Below, in pieces: positions 11,001 through 22,000 of a DNA stretch of 64,000 nt. Within the stretch, counting starts at the first letter, position 1, and the number at the start of each line of letters is the position of its first letter. Both the position numbers and the translations under genes were made by a program. The notes beneath the pieces are model-generated. The model was not told the origin of the DNA, did no database searches, and saw only the letters and a program-made list of their open reading frames with translations. Source of the stretch: Edolisoma coerulescens (Eukaryota > Chordata > Aves > Passeriformes > Campephagidae); assembly GCA_013397115.1 (NCBI GenBank), contig VWZW01006249.1:1996208-2060207 (forward strand), read 5' to 3'.

Positions 11001-13636
11001 ACCCCACCATTTTTTTGGAATCATCCCTCGTTTTTGACAAAGAAGCAAGCAAACAACATTACACCCTCTCCAACAGCTCCCTGTAACACCCTAAGGTCAA
11101 TGATTCCAGGTGATCTTGGGGCTTTATTTTTCTTCACCATCTGAAGCAGAAGTCCTTGTGGCTGAGCTGAAAACCACCAGGCTCGCAGGCAGGGGACAGC
11201 TGTAATTCCAAAGGCCATACAAAACTGTGAAATGGAATTCCTACAATAGCTCTTCGTGTTGTCCTTATTAATGCAGAGCAAAGCTATCATGATCCTCAGG
11301 CATAAACAGTGATGAGCTGACAGCTCACACCCGATTCTCTCGGTCATTCCTAGGCTGTATTTTCCTGGGCTTATGTGTGGCAGCCGTTTCTGTAAGGCTG
11401 TTTCCTAAGCACTCTGCATTTGCTATTGAAAAGCTGCCGTGGCTCTCGGGCCCTGCCTGCTCAGCAGCGGTCAAAGCTGAATTGCTGCGGGCGCTTTTCG
11501 CACACTGAGTGTTCAGCGCTGTCCCGGGGCTCTTCCTGGGGGCGCTGGAGGATCCGCCCCAGCTTCATCACGCCTTTGTTTTTTCACCTCAAACTGCTCC
11601 CCGGGCCTGAGCAATCTTGATCCCGATTCCAGATCCCACTTGGAACGTTACTGCACCGAGCGCTGGGAATGCACAGAATTCTTTGTCTGTTAAAGGAAAC
11701 CGCTGTCTAGAGTTCAAAACAGCAGAGGCCGAGATGTGGCCAGTGGTTGTTGCACTGGCACAGGGTGTTAAAACATATGCAAATGTTTCCTGTTTAATAA
11801 ATATTTATGTGGTGGGCATGTTCAAGATAAATCAGCTCAATGTTTGAGTGACTTTGTAGTTGAGAAAAATATGAAGTAGGACATTGTCATTCTGGGAATA
11901 GCTGCTCTGCTGGCACTTTCTCAGAGCTGTATTTACCTTTTCATCCAGACATCCCCCCTGGATTTATACACTGACAGCTTCTATGAGAACAGGAGGGCTG
12001 TCATCGAGGCCAGACTCCAGCAGCTTCACACAGCTTCCTCCGAGACACTAGCAAAGTTGGTTGCTGATGTCTGGACCACTCAGGAGGGAAAAGCAGCAGC
12101 CCTGGTTAACTGGGGACGTTTTATTTCCCTCCAGCAAGTCCAGGTAAGTAACTGTTGTCCAGCATGGGCACTCCAATTAGGCTTGACATTAAATTACACC
12201 TGGCCCTAGTGTGCCCACAGGTTGTATTGAGGCACTGAGCCATGGCAGATGGAGAGTGGTGGGAGGGAGGATTGGGATTAGGGAGATTTTTGCTGAAGCC
12301 TCTGGACAGGTACTGTTACAATTTTCTCATATGGGCACTTTTCCTGCAACAGTAGCTGGGAACACAGCAGGAAAATCGATGTAGAAAACATCTAGTTAAT
12401 GTTTCTTGTTACACCAGACTAAACAAAGAACTGAGCTGGGCCATCCAATATTCTTGTGAGGGCTGGGAAATGGTTCTGCAGGAAATTAAAACAACCCCCA
12501 CCGACTACCAAACCTTCTGTTGCAGAGCCTGGTCTCTTGCCTTGGGGGAACGTTCCTGAGCGGTGTTTTCCGGCGGCTGTCCAGGGACCTGCGGCACTGC
12601 CGGGGGGGCCTGCCCGACCTGCTCGTGTGGCGCTCCCACAGCCAGCACTTCAAGGTGTGTGGGGAGCACGGGAATACTCAGGGCTCAGTTACCTCCCCTC
12701 GTGCAAAACCTTGCACTTGTCAGCCCACACAGACTAATTTCCTGTTGTGGTGGTGGAGTCAGAGCTGCAGCTCAGCTGCCCACCCTCCCCCGGAGCAGTG
12801 GGTGATTATCTGCTCTTCCAGCAGCTGTGCTGGAGCTTTAAGGGGCATAGGGAGAGCCAGCAATGATCAACCCTGGCTAAGGTTGGTGTTGAAAAGGTCT
12901 TTGATTAAATGTAATGTAAAGCACCTGTTACCAATCAGCCACACTTTCTGACTGTTGTTAGCAAGGGGTTCTACTGGCACCACTTAGACAAAATCTGGCC
13001 TATTTGAGTCTACAGCAACTGTGTCAGTGTCAGCTACAGAAACTGAGTAAACAGTCATGGATGGTGCCTTGCAGGGTAGTGAAATAGCTACTAGAAGACT
13101 ATTGGACATCTCATCTGCTGGAGCAACATGTTATGTGTTTATGATACAGAGCTGAATAGCAGAAATTAGTTCTCTAGAACACCTGAGTAAGTTGCTGTCA
13201 GTATCAGCTGGAACAGGTGAGGGTGCAGACAATTGATTTTTCGGTATGAGAGATCTTCATTCACCAGGGCCTCTGTCTGTGTTTTGGTGGGTATTTACTA
13301 TATAAAATTTCCTTCTCTTACAGTTAAATTTTGAAATATGGGGTAACAATTCAGCACCCACTGGACCTTCCATTGTGCTAAAATCTCTTATTATTTTTGT
13401 TGCAAATAACAGCCATTAAAAAATACTTCTTGTGTGGGAGCTAATGATCCTTCAGTTCCTCCGTGGGCACACTCCTAACCACCCCCCTTTCCTTGCAGCT
13501 GGTGGAGGTGAAGGGCCCCAACGACCGCCTGTCTCCCAAGCAGGTGCTGTGGCTGAGCGAGCTGCGCAAGCTGGGGGCTGCAGTGGAGGTTTGTCACGTG
13601 CAGGACGTCGGAGGCAAGAGCAAACGCCTCAGCTGA
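732..13636 (+). CDS. FAN1: FAN1, Fanconi-associated nuclease 1 (13 coding exons, complete)
   Basis: FAN1 is a nuclear 5' flap endonuclease and 5'-3' exonuclease. It is recruited by ubiquitinated FANCD2 to unhook DNA interstrand crosslinks, and with MLH1 it restrains CAG-repeat expansion. The exons join with consistent phases to 3138 nt, giving 1045 residues (human is 1017). A UBZ4 zinc finger lies near residues 57-83, with ligands C60, C63, H75 and C80. An SPYF box is at 143-146. The SAP region is about 486-540, followed by TPR-like helices, and the VRR-NUC domain is at the C-terminus. The catalytic residues E862, D988, E1003 and K1005 correspond to human E834, D960, E975 and K977, all at an offset of 28 (human numbering from memory). 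The start has G at -3 and +4, and its N-terminus aligns with mammalian FAN1. There is no frame break. The gene converges on MTMR10, as in mammals. Confidence 0.97.
2041..4282 (+). other. FAN1: FAN1 intron after the first coding exon
   Basis: This 2.2 kb AT-rich intron holds the AATAAA at 2203 and a G-run at about 2340-2350. The other ORFs in it are short with no recognisable family. I see no repeat I can name. Confidence 0.7.
2203..2208 (+). terminator. FAN1: possible intronic poly(A) signal in FAN1
   Basis: A canonical AATAAA lies 163 nt after the donor of the first coding exon, followed by a GT-rich stretch. With the in-frame stop at 2052-2054 it could terminate a short transcript coding for a 440-residue UBZ- and SPYF-containing protein without a nuclease domain. 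This is inferred; no transcript data are available here. Confidence 0.35.
4283..4423 (+). CDS. FAN1: FAN1 coding exon 2
   Basis: The acceptor is tttgcag and the donor ACAG|gtaagg. The exon codes for the segment containing GQKLYVRLFQRKLNWLK, highly conserved in FAN1. It starts and ends in phase 1. Confidence 0.93.
4898..5093 (+). CDS. FAN1: FAN1 coding exon 3 (SAP region)
   Basis: The acceptor is cttttag and the donor AAAAG|gtaaat. The exon codes for the SAP-type DNA-binding helices containing LLSAPELKTLAKTFHLPN, and ends at GTVILK before a split Arg codon. Confidence 0.94.
5413..5646 (+). CDS. FAN1: FAN1 coding exon 4
   Basis: The acceptor is ccttccag and the donor ATCAG|gtaggg. The exon contains the FSRILLLFSL and FPSYTVNRKT blocks shared with mammalian FAN1, and keeps phase 2 at both ends. 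Confidence 0.94.
6112..6243 (+). CDS. FAN1: FAN1 coding exon 5
   Basis: The acceptor is taccacag and the donor TTGAG|gtagtg. It codes for a helical segment with MVNGNWEEANQIY and WSELKNHPSL, matching the start of the FAN1 TPR-like region. It keeps phase 2. Confidence 0.93.
6244..8187 (+). other. FAN1: FAN1 introns around exon 6
   Basis: Two introns (1114 and 721 nt) flank the short exon at 7358-7466. They are AT-rich, and I see no gene or named repeat in them. The shorter introns at 4424-4897, 5094-5412, 5647-6111 and 8308-8735 are equally plain. Confidence 0.6.
7358..7466 (+). CDS. FAN1: FAN1 coding exon 6
   Basis: The acceptor is tttttcag and the donor TATAAG|gtaaag. It contains RRFTVGWVYTRILS. 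It enters in phase 2 and leaves in phase 0. Its in-frame start has no ATG, so it is easily missed by ATG-to-stop ORF searches. Confidence 0.93.
8188..8307 (+). CDS. FAN1: FAN1 coding exon 7
   Basis: The acceptor is gctacag and the donor AAGAAG|gtatct. It codes for 40 residues including DSRGRWWDRLALNLHQHLK, a nearly invariant FAN1 block with basic residues of the kind that line the 5'-phosphate pocket. Phase 0 at both ends. Confidence 0.95.
8736..8900 (+). CDS. FAN1: FAN1 coding exon 8
   Basis: The acceptor is tttgccag and the donor ACACAC|gtaagc. This GC-rich exon contains GLADPAVRTGHRLSL and RDSPSCKHF. Phase 0 at both ends. Confidence 0.94.
9831..9996 (+). CDS. FAN1: FAN1 coding exon 9
   Basis: The acceptor is tgttcag and the donor CAGG|gtaaca. 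It contains CPQMGMGKSVFLME and CSVEELALTHYRRNGFDQG, leading into the nuclease core. A Gly- and acidic-rich stretch between these blocks appears longer than in human FAN1. Confidence 0.94.
10463..10566 (+). CDS. FAN1: FAN1 coding exon 10 (catalytic Glu)
   Basis: The acceptor is cctttag and the donor TATCAG|gtaatt. It contains IHGEGSTF, whose Glu862 corresponds to metal-binding human E834, and the WDIIFMDDVPDVFRN block. Confidence 0.95.
10567..11948 (+). other. FAN1: FAN1 intron with A16 run and a CpG-rich patch
   Basis: This 1.4 kb intron holds an uninterrupted run of 16 A at 10923-10938 and a GC/CpG-rich patch near 11430-11590. No gene is recognised. Neighbouring introns (8901-9830, 9997-10462, 12144-12525, 12655-13498) hold nothing I can name. 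Confidence 0.6.
11949..12143 (+). CDS. FAN1: FAN1 coding exon 11
   Basis: The acceptor is tcatccag and the donor GTCCAG|gtaagt. It codes for residues 893-957, including SPLDLYTDSFYENRRAVIEA and a WGRFISLQQVQ segment. Phase 0 at both ends. Confidence 0.94.
12526..12654 (+). CDS. FAN1: FAN1 coding exon 12 (VRR-NUC, catalytic Asp)
   Basis: The acceptor is ctgttgcag and the donor TTCAAG|gtgtgt. It codes for residues 958-1000 with HCRGGLPDLLVW. Asp988 is the PD residue of the PD-(D/E)XK nuclease motif. Confidence 0.96.
13499..13636 (+). CDS. FAN1: FAN1 last coding exon (VRR-NUC EVK)
   Basis: The acceptor is ccttgcag. The exon starts LVEVKGPNDRLS, giving E1003 and K1005 of the ExK nuclease motif, and ends with a Ser codon and TGA at 13634-13636. 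In FAN1 of other vertebrates the protein also ends close after the nuclease core. Confidence 0.97.
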   Translation: MVEVKGPNDRLSPKQVLWLSELRKLGAAVEVCHVQDVGGKSKRLS

Positions 13637-13716
13637 CAGAGGTTGGATCATGTGGGTAACTCGGGTGTTCTTAGAGGAAGGGGCAGTACCCATAGCACTG
13701 CCTGCTGCTGCTGCTT

Positions 13717-13722
13717 ATTAAA
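13717..13722 (+). terminator. FAN1: candidate FAN1 poly(A) signal ATTAAA
   Basis: An ATTAAA hexamer lies 81 nt past the stop codon, followed by T-rich sequence. No canonical AATAAA is seen on this strand before 14.5 kb, so this predicts a FAN1 3'UTR of only about 100 nt. Confidence 0.5.
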
Positions 13723-14699
13723 AATAGTTTCTTCTAAAATTCTGGTTTCTTGGAACATGACTGTAGTCCTTTTAGCACAAAACATTCTGAAACAGAATTT
13801 GAGAAGACTGTCAGTATGATTTACTGCATGTCACTTTGTGTTCAGAAGAGCAGAGCCCTTCTCTTCCCTCTCCAATTCCTAACTTATTCTCTGAGGTAGT
13901 CTGGGGGGTTTGCCCAGTGAGGAGGAAGAGCTGCCTTCACACTGTAGCCCCTGAGAACATCTCCACAATACAGAATCTGGGCCATCAGGTCCTGCTCATT
14001 TCCGTGGTGCCCGTGTGGCCCAGTTCCATGATGCTGAGCAGGTCTCCTTGCAAGGTGTGAGTTCAGCCCCTTGCCAGGATTGTCAGGACCACTGTGGTTC
14101 TCTGCCTGTCCCCACTTACTGTTATGTATTTGAATTTTGCACTTGTACATAAACAAACACAGCTGTTCAATGAGGGCAGAGTAGGGCATAAAGCTTTAAT
14201 GCTGTTCTAATGTGCTGCTGTGTATGAAAGGATAATTTATTTAACAGCCCCTTCTGTTGTATCTGTAGTACCTGTATAAAGGGAAATATTTCTGGTAGTA
14301 GACAGGAGCTGGTCAGTGCCAAGATGACAACACTCAATATAGTCAGTTCTGACCCACATAAATTGATGTGTTTGCTCATTCAGAAATACGTCAGTCAATT
14401 GGAACTAAAAAGATGAATTCCCTTTTAAGACACCAAAATCCCGTGGGTTTCTCTTAATTTTAACACACAGCCAACATCTTTTCTCTGGAGTCTTCATTCT
14501 CATATTGAGTAAGTTTCCTGCTATCAGAAATTCTGATTACCATGCAAACTGCAGGCACTATAACAGAATATAGCAAGAAATAAGATAATTTGCACATCAT
14601 TTTTATTAATCATCTTTCTATAGCACAGTGTCCATGCTATTCTTGGAAAAAACCACACACACACAATTTTTTTTTTGTTAGGGGAAGTCAAAGAAAACC

Positions 14700-17600
14700 A
14701 CCTGAAGTTCACTGTGGAAAGGTACGAACTTTTATTGACTCTAATTTACTTCACATTCACAACTCAGCATCAGGATTTTATAATCTTCCTGCCACTGCTA
14801 CTTTACTCAGTAAATCATTATCAGGCACAAAGGTTTTAGTTTCAGTTGAAATGGTGAACTCTAAACCATCACAGCAACAGCATTAGAAACCTACTGCCTA
14901 GAGCAATTTGAGGTACAGATTTCTGTCTCTTGGTTAGAGGCAAATTTAGGATTTCGTCCTTTGCTTAAATATATGTTAGAATTTTTTTGGTTTTAATATG
15001 TTTCCATCTGAGAATAAGCCAAAACGTTTGCCCAGCTTGCTACATTTTCATTAAAACACAAGGCAGTTAATTGACCAGAGTGGTATTGCAGGCAGGTGCA
15101 CAGGAAGCACCCGTGCAGGCCTGGGCACACACACACACTCAGTTCTCAGTGCATTTCTGGAGGCAGGACGTGTGGCACAGGGCAGCAGCTGGAGGCTGAG
15201 GTGCCAGCGCAGTCACAGCCCTGCACGGGGGGCAGCAGCCGCAGGAGCAGCCACAGGAGCTCCCCGTCTGTGGTACAAAGTCATGACCCAGCCAGGAACA
15301 GCCGCAGTAATGCACATTTTCTACAAACACAAAAGGATGAGCTGCTTGGTAGCTTTTCTACTCTTGCAACACGAGAATGGCATTAACAGTATCTTGTTTT
15401 AAATGGTGAACAGAAATGAAAATTTGAAGATATGTGTACAAATATGTACACAGACATATATATACACACCTGCGTGTCAGTATTCTGTACACAGAAGTTA
15501 AAGATACATACTCACACCCCAAAATTGCTTTTGAAAGTTATTAAAGATATTCAGAACAGTCCCTACTGACTTGATAAGGCAACTGTGCAGAGTGGAGAAT
15601 ATTTCAAAATTAACACTTGGTACCTGTCTTTCAAAAGTAAATCAGAAAGGATTCAGCTGTTTAACTCGGGAAGCAGCGGCATCCACAGGCACACGCTCAC
15701 TCCCACAGACACAGCAGTTGCTCAGACTCCTCAGCAAGGCCGAGCCACACAAGGAAGCAGAACCCAGAACCTTGTCTTCAAGTCCAGGGAAAGGTGGATC
15801 CCTTCCCTTCCTCTCTGCAGGAGGTGCCCCCTCTCAGCCTCTGCTTACCTAACTCCCTTTTTGGGATGGTATAAAATTTCTTTTTAAGTCTGTTTGGCAA
15901 ATAGATACTTCGACAGGTTTTGTTTATTATAAAGGCATATTATTTTTAACCCTCTCCCATGCTATATATATAAAATAAAAAGACCCTCTGCAGCATCTGT
16001 ACACACTTTAGAACTGAAATGTAAAAATGTCTGAAATCTCCTTATAAAAGACAATTCTGTTTAAATATAGTACCCAGTTTTTCCCCCAAAGGGTACTAGC
16101 CTGAACATTTTCTAATTCCACCAGCTGCTTTTGTGGAGTAATTTATTTACACATTTTTGGTACCTTTAAACCAAAGAAGTTATACCTTTAAGTAAAGAAA
16201 AAAAAAGACACTATAGTTTTAAGTGTCATTTTAAAAGAAAATAACTTGGTACCAAAAGACACTAAGCACACAGGTTGAGGTCTTTACGTCAAGTATCGGG
16301 CCAGGGAAAGCAGTAAGCTAATGGGAAAAGAGGAATGGCAAAAGCAAACTAATACAAACCTTTGAATAATGAACAAGTGAGATGACTGCTCCAGCAAGCT
16401 TGGAAATAAACACAACTGGTTTGTGGACCATTTAACATGCTCAGCTCATCTTGCAGCGTAATTAGGCAATTGAGGTGAATACATGTTTTTTCCTCACAAA
16501 CAGTTGCCCAGAAGCACCTGGCATGGTGTCACAAGAGCCTGTGCCTGCCCACGTTGTGCACAGCACACACACAACAGCTTCTTTGCATAGGAACAGGGTT
16601 TGGAAGGTTGGCTAGGTAAAAAAGGAAGCCCACGCCCCTGACCTTGTTCACCTTTGGGCTGGCCCTGCCTTGCTTCCCTCTCCCGCCCCAGCAGTGCGGG
16701 CACGGCCCAGGCCTGGACAGGGAACAGCCTGGGAGACAAACCCCACTTTGTGATTTAAGTTGTGCTGAAGATCAGTTTGGTTTTACAAAGATCTCCAAAT
16801 CCTACCCCCTTCCCTTTTTTTAAACTCAAATACACTGCATATTCCCATCCCGTGTACTCCCATCCTGCAGCCTTCTTTTTTCCCCACTGAGAAAACTGAG
16901 AACAGCTTTGAGTCCATCATGTAAGGCCTTTGGGGCCTTAACTGGTGAGGTTACACCTGGATAGAGACTCAGTGTCAGTTCAACAGCGTTGGTGTTTTAA
17001 TAGAAATAATTTAATATAAAATACAGCCCTGCTGTTCAGAGAAGGCAGCTGACAGGAGCCTTAACCTATGAGAATGACACATCACTATTTCTCCACCCTC
17101 CTGGAATTCTTCACACTCTTGCCTTTCTCCCTGTGAAACTCAAGTCCTTTTGTGGCACAGCATCCAAGGAGAGGTATAATTTAAAAAGGTTTCAGAACAA
17201 CGAGGAGGCTGCAGCATTTAGCAGACGGAGGCTGTTGGATGTAATTCCCTCAGGCAGTGCTTATGCATTGCACTGTCCCTATGGATGTGCACGTCTGCAG
17301 AAAGAAGGCACCACTCACTGCTCTTCTGCACCCCTTGTGAAACTGGCAACATGGAGCCAGTCCTCCTTTCTGGAACCCAGCAGGGCTCAGGTGTGAGTTC
17401 TGCTGAAAGCTACTTCATCCTACAAAAAAACGAGGAGAGGGTTGGCAGGGATCAGGATCTGTGCAGGGATATAATGCTGAGTAGCTGAGGTGCCATTATA
17501 AAAAGGTGAGGATCTTGTGGGACTTAAAAACAAGCTTAACCTTAAAGAGGGAATCCCTGCTGTTTCTTCTGGATGCCTGCTGTTTCCAGAAAAGGAGAGG

Positions 17601-18418
17601 GAGAAGCAGGGGATGGAACAAGAATTTGCCACAACAACCTGTTTTAAAAAGTTGGGGGGGTGTCAGCTGCATTAGAGTAATCCTGCTATTGTTTCCTCCC
17701 AATTAAAGGCACTTCTAAAGCTACTGCAATACCATATCTACAGTAAATGTTTTAAGGTTAACAGTGCATTGTCCTGATGTGGATTTCTATAGTCTAAAGT
17801 CAAGCTCATGACAAAGAACACAAATCTGACTACTTGTTAATGAACACATTTTGGGGAGAGCAAGAAAAGGGAACAACCCCTCCCATGGATACACTGCATT
17901 AGCACATATGTAAGGTGGTAAGTCATGGAACATTAGTATGTTTGTATCTATGCATGTAAGTATTACTCCTGAAGAGGCAGTCTGATAAAGTAGTATATTC
18001 CCAGATTTCAGCTGTCAGTTCATCTCCACTGCACTACTCTGGCTTTCCACGCAGTTTTATCCAAGGGTCACTTCAGTCACTATCTGGGAAAACAAAAGTA
18101 TTTCAAGCAGAACCCTCATTAACAACCACACCAAGCCTTTCAGTTAGCTGATGAGACGCTCTATCGCTTGTAATGAGCCAAACCCCCAAGAACAGGAGGA
18201 ATTGGGGAGCAGAAGCCCCAGCAGATGAGAACTACTGAAGACAAAATTGTGCGATTTGAAGCATGACTTGCCTTGCTTTTAAATATTTGTGCAAATCTTA
18301 CGTAACGTTTGTATATAAAAATTATTACAGCTTTCAATGCCGCATTTAGCAGTGTTAAGTTAAAAAAGACAAAATGATATGCAGTATTCTCCCCAAACCT
18401 TTAAACCTCCACATCACC
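14700..18418 (-). other. MTMR10: presumed MTMR10 3'UTR
   Basis: No coding potential is recognised between the two converging stop codons. On the MTMR10 strand AATAAA hexamers occur at 16147-16142, 15928-15923, 14736-14731, 14607-14602 and 14241-14236. Pumilio-type motifs TGTANATA lie at 15443-15450, 15459-15466 and 16144-16151. A long 3'UTR ending near 14.6-14.7 kb is the simplest reading. The exact end is inferred. Confidence 0.5.
14731..14736 (-). terminator. MTMR10: candidate distal MTMR10 poly(A) signal
   Basis: TTTATT on the + strand is AATAAA on the MTMR10 strand. It would give a 3'UTR of about 3.7 kb and leave about 1 kb to the FAN1 end. Nearer alternatives are 16147-16142 and 15928-15923. 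Confidence 0.4.
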
Positions 18419-19018
18419 TCAGTCTTCATTTGCAAGCGTCTCGGTGGATAGCCAGATTTTGGCACCACTTAAAAATTTGCTTAAAGGTGTTCCCAGAATG
18501 CTCCGTCTGCATAGGTTCCCTACAGGAGAAAATGGGAATGAGGAGGAGAGAAAGTCTGGGGTGCCAGAGGTGTCATTTAAACCATGAGCTCTGAAGTACA
18601 TCCTGCTTTGATCCAGTTCCGAGCAGGGGCCTTGCAAGGAGGAGTTGCTCTTGTACTGCCGCAGGCTGCGGTTTAACATGTCCACCTCGTCCGCCAGCAA
18701 AGAAACTCTGTGGAAAGCGGTGATGGAGCCGCCGTGGTTGATCTGGGCCTCGGGAACCCAGCGGAAGTAGCAGAGTTTCCAGAGTTTTATTTGTGTTCCA
18801 GAGAGATGGGGCAGAATGACGCCGTGCAGATCAACGGGCTTTGCAAACCAGTCTCTGAAGTACTGCTCCATACTGTGGCTCTGCCCCTCCGCTGGCTGGA
18901 AAAAGTCCGGCTTCAGTTTTAGTATCAAAGAGTTTCTTCTTGGAAGGAACTCCTGCTCACCAATGATTCCATTTTTTAGTGCTGGGGGTACACCTCGCAG
19001 TGTGGAGCTGTAGTTTTT
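18419..19018 (-). CDS. MTMR10: MTMR10 last coding exon
   Basis: The acceptor is ttttttgcag. It codes for 199 residues from KNYSSTLRGVPPALKNGI to the stop at 18421-18419. It contains LHGVILPHLSGTQIKLWKL and the highly conserved end SFPFSPVGNLCRRSILGTPL. In-frame sequence upstream of the acceptor does not match the family. Confidence 0.97.
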   Translation of the reverse strand, partial: KNYSSTLRGVPPALKNGIIGEQEFLPRRNSLILKLKPDFFQPAEGQSHSMEQYFRDWFAKPVDLHGVILPHLSGTQIKLWKLCYFRWVPEAQINHGGSITAFHRVSLLADEVDMLNRSLRQYKSNSSLQGPCSELDQSRMYFRAHGLNDTSGTPDFLSSSFPFSPVGNLCRRSILGTPLSKFLSGAKIWLSTETLANED

Positions 19019-22000
19019 CTGCAAAAAATAAATACTGGTAATTTTCCAGTTCTATGTCCATTGTAATAGCAAATTTCCCTGAACTGCCAGGGTGCATCAT
19101 CCAGAGAAATGCTGTGACCTTTAAATAGTTCTGAGCTCGTGAGTCATTACTGCAGGGCTCACAGGGCAAACTGTGGCCGCTTGTGGCCTTTAAAAAGAAA
19201 TACATATGGTTTGTAGCAACAAATGATTGACTTACAATCAGTATTTACTGAAAATACTGACAACCCCAGGGGGAAAAAGTGGCCTGTCATCACTTTTCCA
19301 AAGGTGAAATAATGCAAATGTAGGCAGTGACTCAGCCACATCAGAAAATGTCCTAAAACACAAGGCTCAACAATTTACATCTTTACTTCTACAGAAAATC
19401 ATTTCTTTAGGCTGGGAAGCCAAGACAATGAAGGCTCCTACTGCTAATCCAAGGGTACCTGCAGCATCCCCAGCACGACCCCTGAGTGTGAGCACAGCCT
19501 CAGCCACAGGCACAGCCCCTCACAGCCCCCCCAGTCACCTTGGAGCGCTTGAAGGTCCGGAGGGCCCCGTTGTGCACGCTGGGCGCGCTCTTCCCGATGT
19601 ACAGCGGGTTGTGGAACAGCAGCCGGTCCCGGCTCGCAAACTGTAGAGACCAGTCCCAAACACACGGAAACCTGAGGCCTTTCTCATCACCCAGCTGAAT
19701 ATTTTTGCTTATAGCAAATTCCTGTGAGAAGTTAACATTCAGGCAGATTAAAATCAAAGAAAATGGGCTTTTTCATGAATCTTAAAACCAGCACATAACT
19801 ATCGGGCAAAGAGGAGCAGGGATGTAATTTAGAGGTAGCACAACAGAGCAGCAAGACAGCTGGAGAACACAGTTGTGCAGTTACTTTTCAATTACATTAA
19901 ATTGTTTCTTGGCTTACTCTTAACCCCCAAACTGGCATTTTGAGAATATAGCAACAGTCCCTCAATGCTCTGCTTCTTTGTAAGGTTGCTATCCACAACT
20001 TTAAAGGGAAAATATTTAACAAAATAAGTAAGTTTCACTTTTATCAGCCATCAAATGTTTTCCACACACAGTTCTGAGAAGCTCTGGTTCTCAAAAACAA
20101 ATTTAAGTGTTCAGTTTTCTAAATGCCTCCATTGTGCATTACTATTGGAACTTTATGTAGCATCTCCAACTTTTTCAACTATTTAAACAATTATGTTAAG
20201 AGATTCAAAGTTTGCCTAAAGCGTGAAATTCTGTTTATTGCCTGTCATTCTACTTTCTGAGTTCCAGATTTGCTTCCTAGAGGAGTACAAATAATAATGC
20301 ACAGTAGCAATGTTTTCCTAGGAAAAAAACAACAAAGGAATTCAATAGACCTTCTTCTTGAATAGTTAGTCACTGTCTCTGCAAAGATCACCTGAGAGAA
20401 CATTCTGATTGTATTCACCTGGGGACCGGAATATTTTGCCCCAAAGAAGGAGAGTGACATTTTGAAGAACACACAGGAAGCGTTTAGCTGGGCTGCTGTT
20501 ATTTCCAGGGGTGCAGGCTGCAGTCTCCTGCTGGACAAGCAGCTGCAGCCCCTCCTACTCACAGTGCTTTCCTTGACTCGCTGGTGAGGGCAGTTGAAGA
20601 GGAAGGTGCCGAACAAGGAGATGCGGGCGCTGTCGTACAGGATGGTCAGGTACACCTCAGAGAACTCGAAGGCTGCTGGGTATTGTTCCAGCAGCTGCCA
20701 AACACAGTCAAGGAACATCAAGAACAAAGGAGACTGGGAAAAGAAACAAGGAATTATCAGATTTAATATAAGCTTTTCCCAAATCGTACCAATTTCTTTA
20801 CAGTTACGGTATTTGGTACATTACTCAACAGGGTAAACTATTTGGAGTCTTGCATTTTTCATGATTCTATGCAACTCTAACACCCTGTATTCCTGTTTAG
20901 CCACTCGCTTTCTCAGCACTACCTTTGCACAGCTTTCCCTTCTCTGTAAAAACACAGTTCTTTCCTGGGCTCCCCTCATACTTGTGCAGCTGCAAAAATC
21001 CTTTCTGCCATCTGTATGTCCCTCATAATTTCCAAATTAGTGCTTGTATGAGCCTTCCTTGCCACTTGGCCTTCTTTTAACAATGTATTTACTTCTGTGT
21101 TTGAAATGACTGCAGAGCTTATGATTCAGCCACGCTAATTTCTCTCTACATTTTCTAGCTCTTTTCCATAGCAGCACATGAATGGCAAAAGTATAAACCA
21201 TCATCTATGTAAAGCTTTAGAAATATTTTCCCCTTCCCATTTTCACTCTTTAGTATATCCTTTCCTGGAGCCAAAATAGCTGCTTTTCCTTATTTCCCTC
21301 TTGGCATCTCATTTCTTTATCCCTTCACGCATTTTCTCCGCTTGGTGCTCAGTGCCCTCAGTTGATCTGTGGGCTCCACGCTCTGGGGATATTCCTGTTC
21401 TGTGACTCTGGGCACTGTCCCTGAAAAAGGTTCCTAACCCGGGCCCTCTGTGCTTCCACCTGCAGTTAGCAGCCCCTCCTTCGCCATGAAGAGGCCAAAC
21501 AACGTGAGCTGGCAGTGCTGGAAGCCGAGCCCTGTGCTCCCCTCCCTCATCTCCCGGCAGCTGTGTCAGCTCGTGTGGCCACGCGGCTTCTCCAGCAGCT
21601 CCCTGCTCTGAAAGCCCTGCAGAGTGATAACACCACAGGGATGGAAACAGGGATTGGTAAAACACACAGCAAAACTACCCCCTCCAAACCCTCTCCTCAC
21701 CTCCTTTGGTTTCAATTTGAAACATGACCTGTGCTAGTGTTTGTAGCAGTGAGACGCTTTCATGTGTAACCCTGAAGCAACATAAAAACCCATTGGATTG
21801 CACCTGGTATTTCACTGATTCTCACATGGCTACAGAGGGTAAAGAAAAGATACCTCTACCCTGCAAAAAGTCTTACTTCCTCTGATATTATAATGAGATT
21901 TGAAAGTATTAAAACCTATTTTTACTTTTAGATTTCTGTACGAATAAATGTTCAGGATGATATCAAGCAGATACTGTGATCACATGCAAATACAATTCAT

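Noticed and set aside
18710..19013. ORFs on the + strand opposite the MTMR10 last exon
   Set aside because: Mirror images of the strongly conserved MTMR10 coding exon on the other strand.
21309..21665. 118-codon ORF on the - strand in MTMR10 intron 13
   Set aside because: It lies inside an intron in a GC-rich stretch with low stop density. Its sequence does not resemble MTMR10 or any other family I know.
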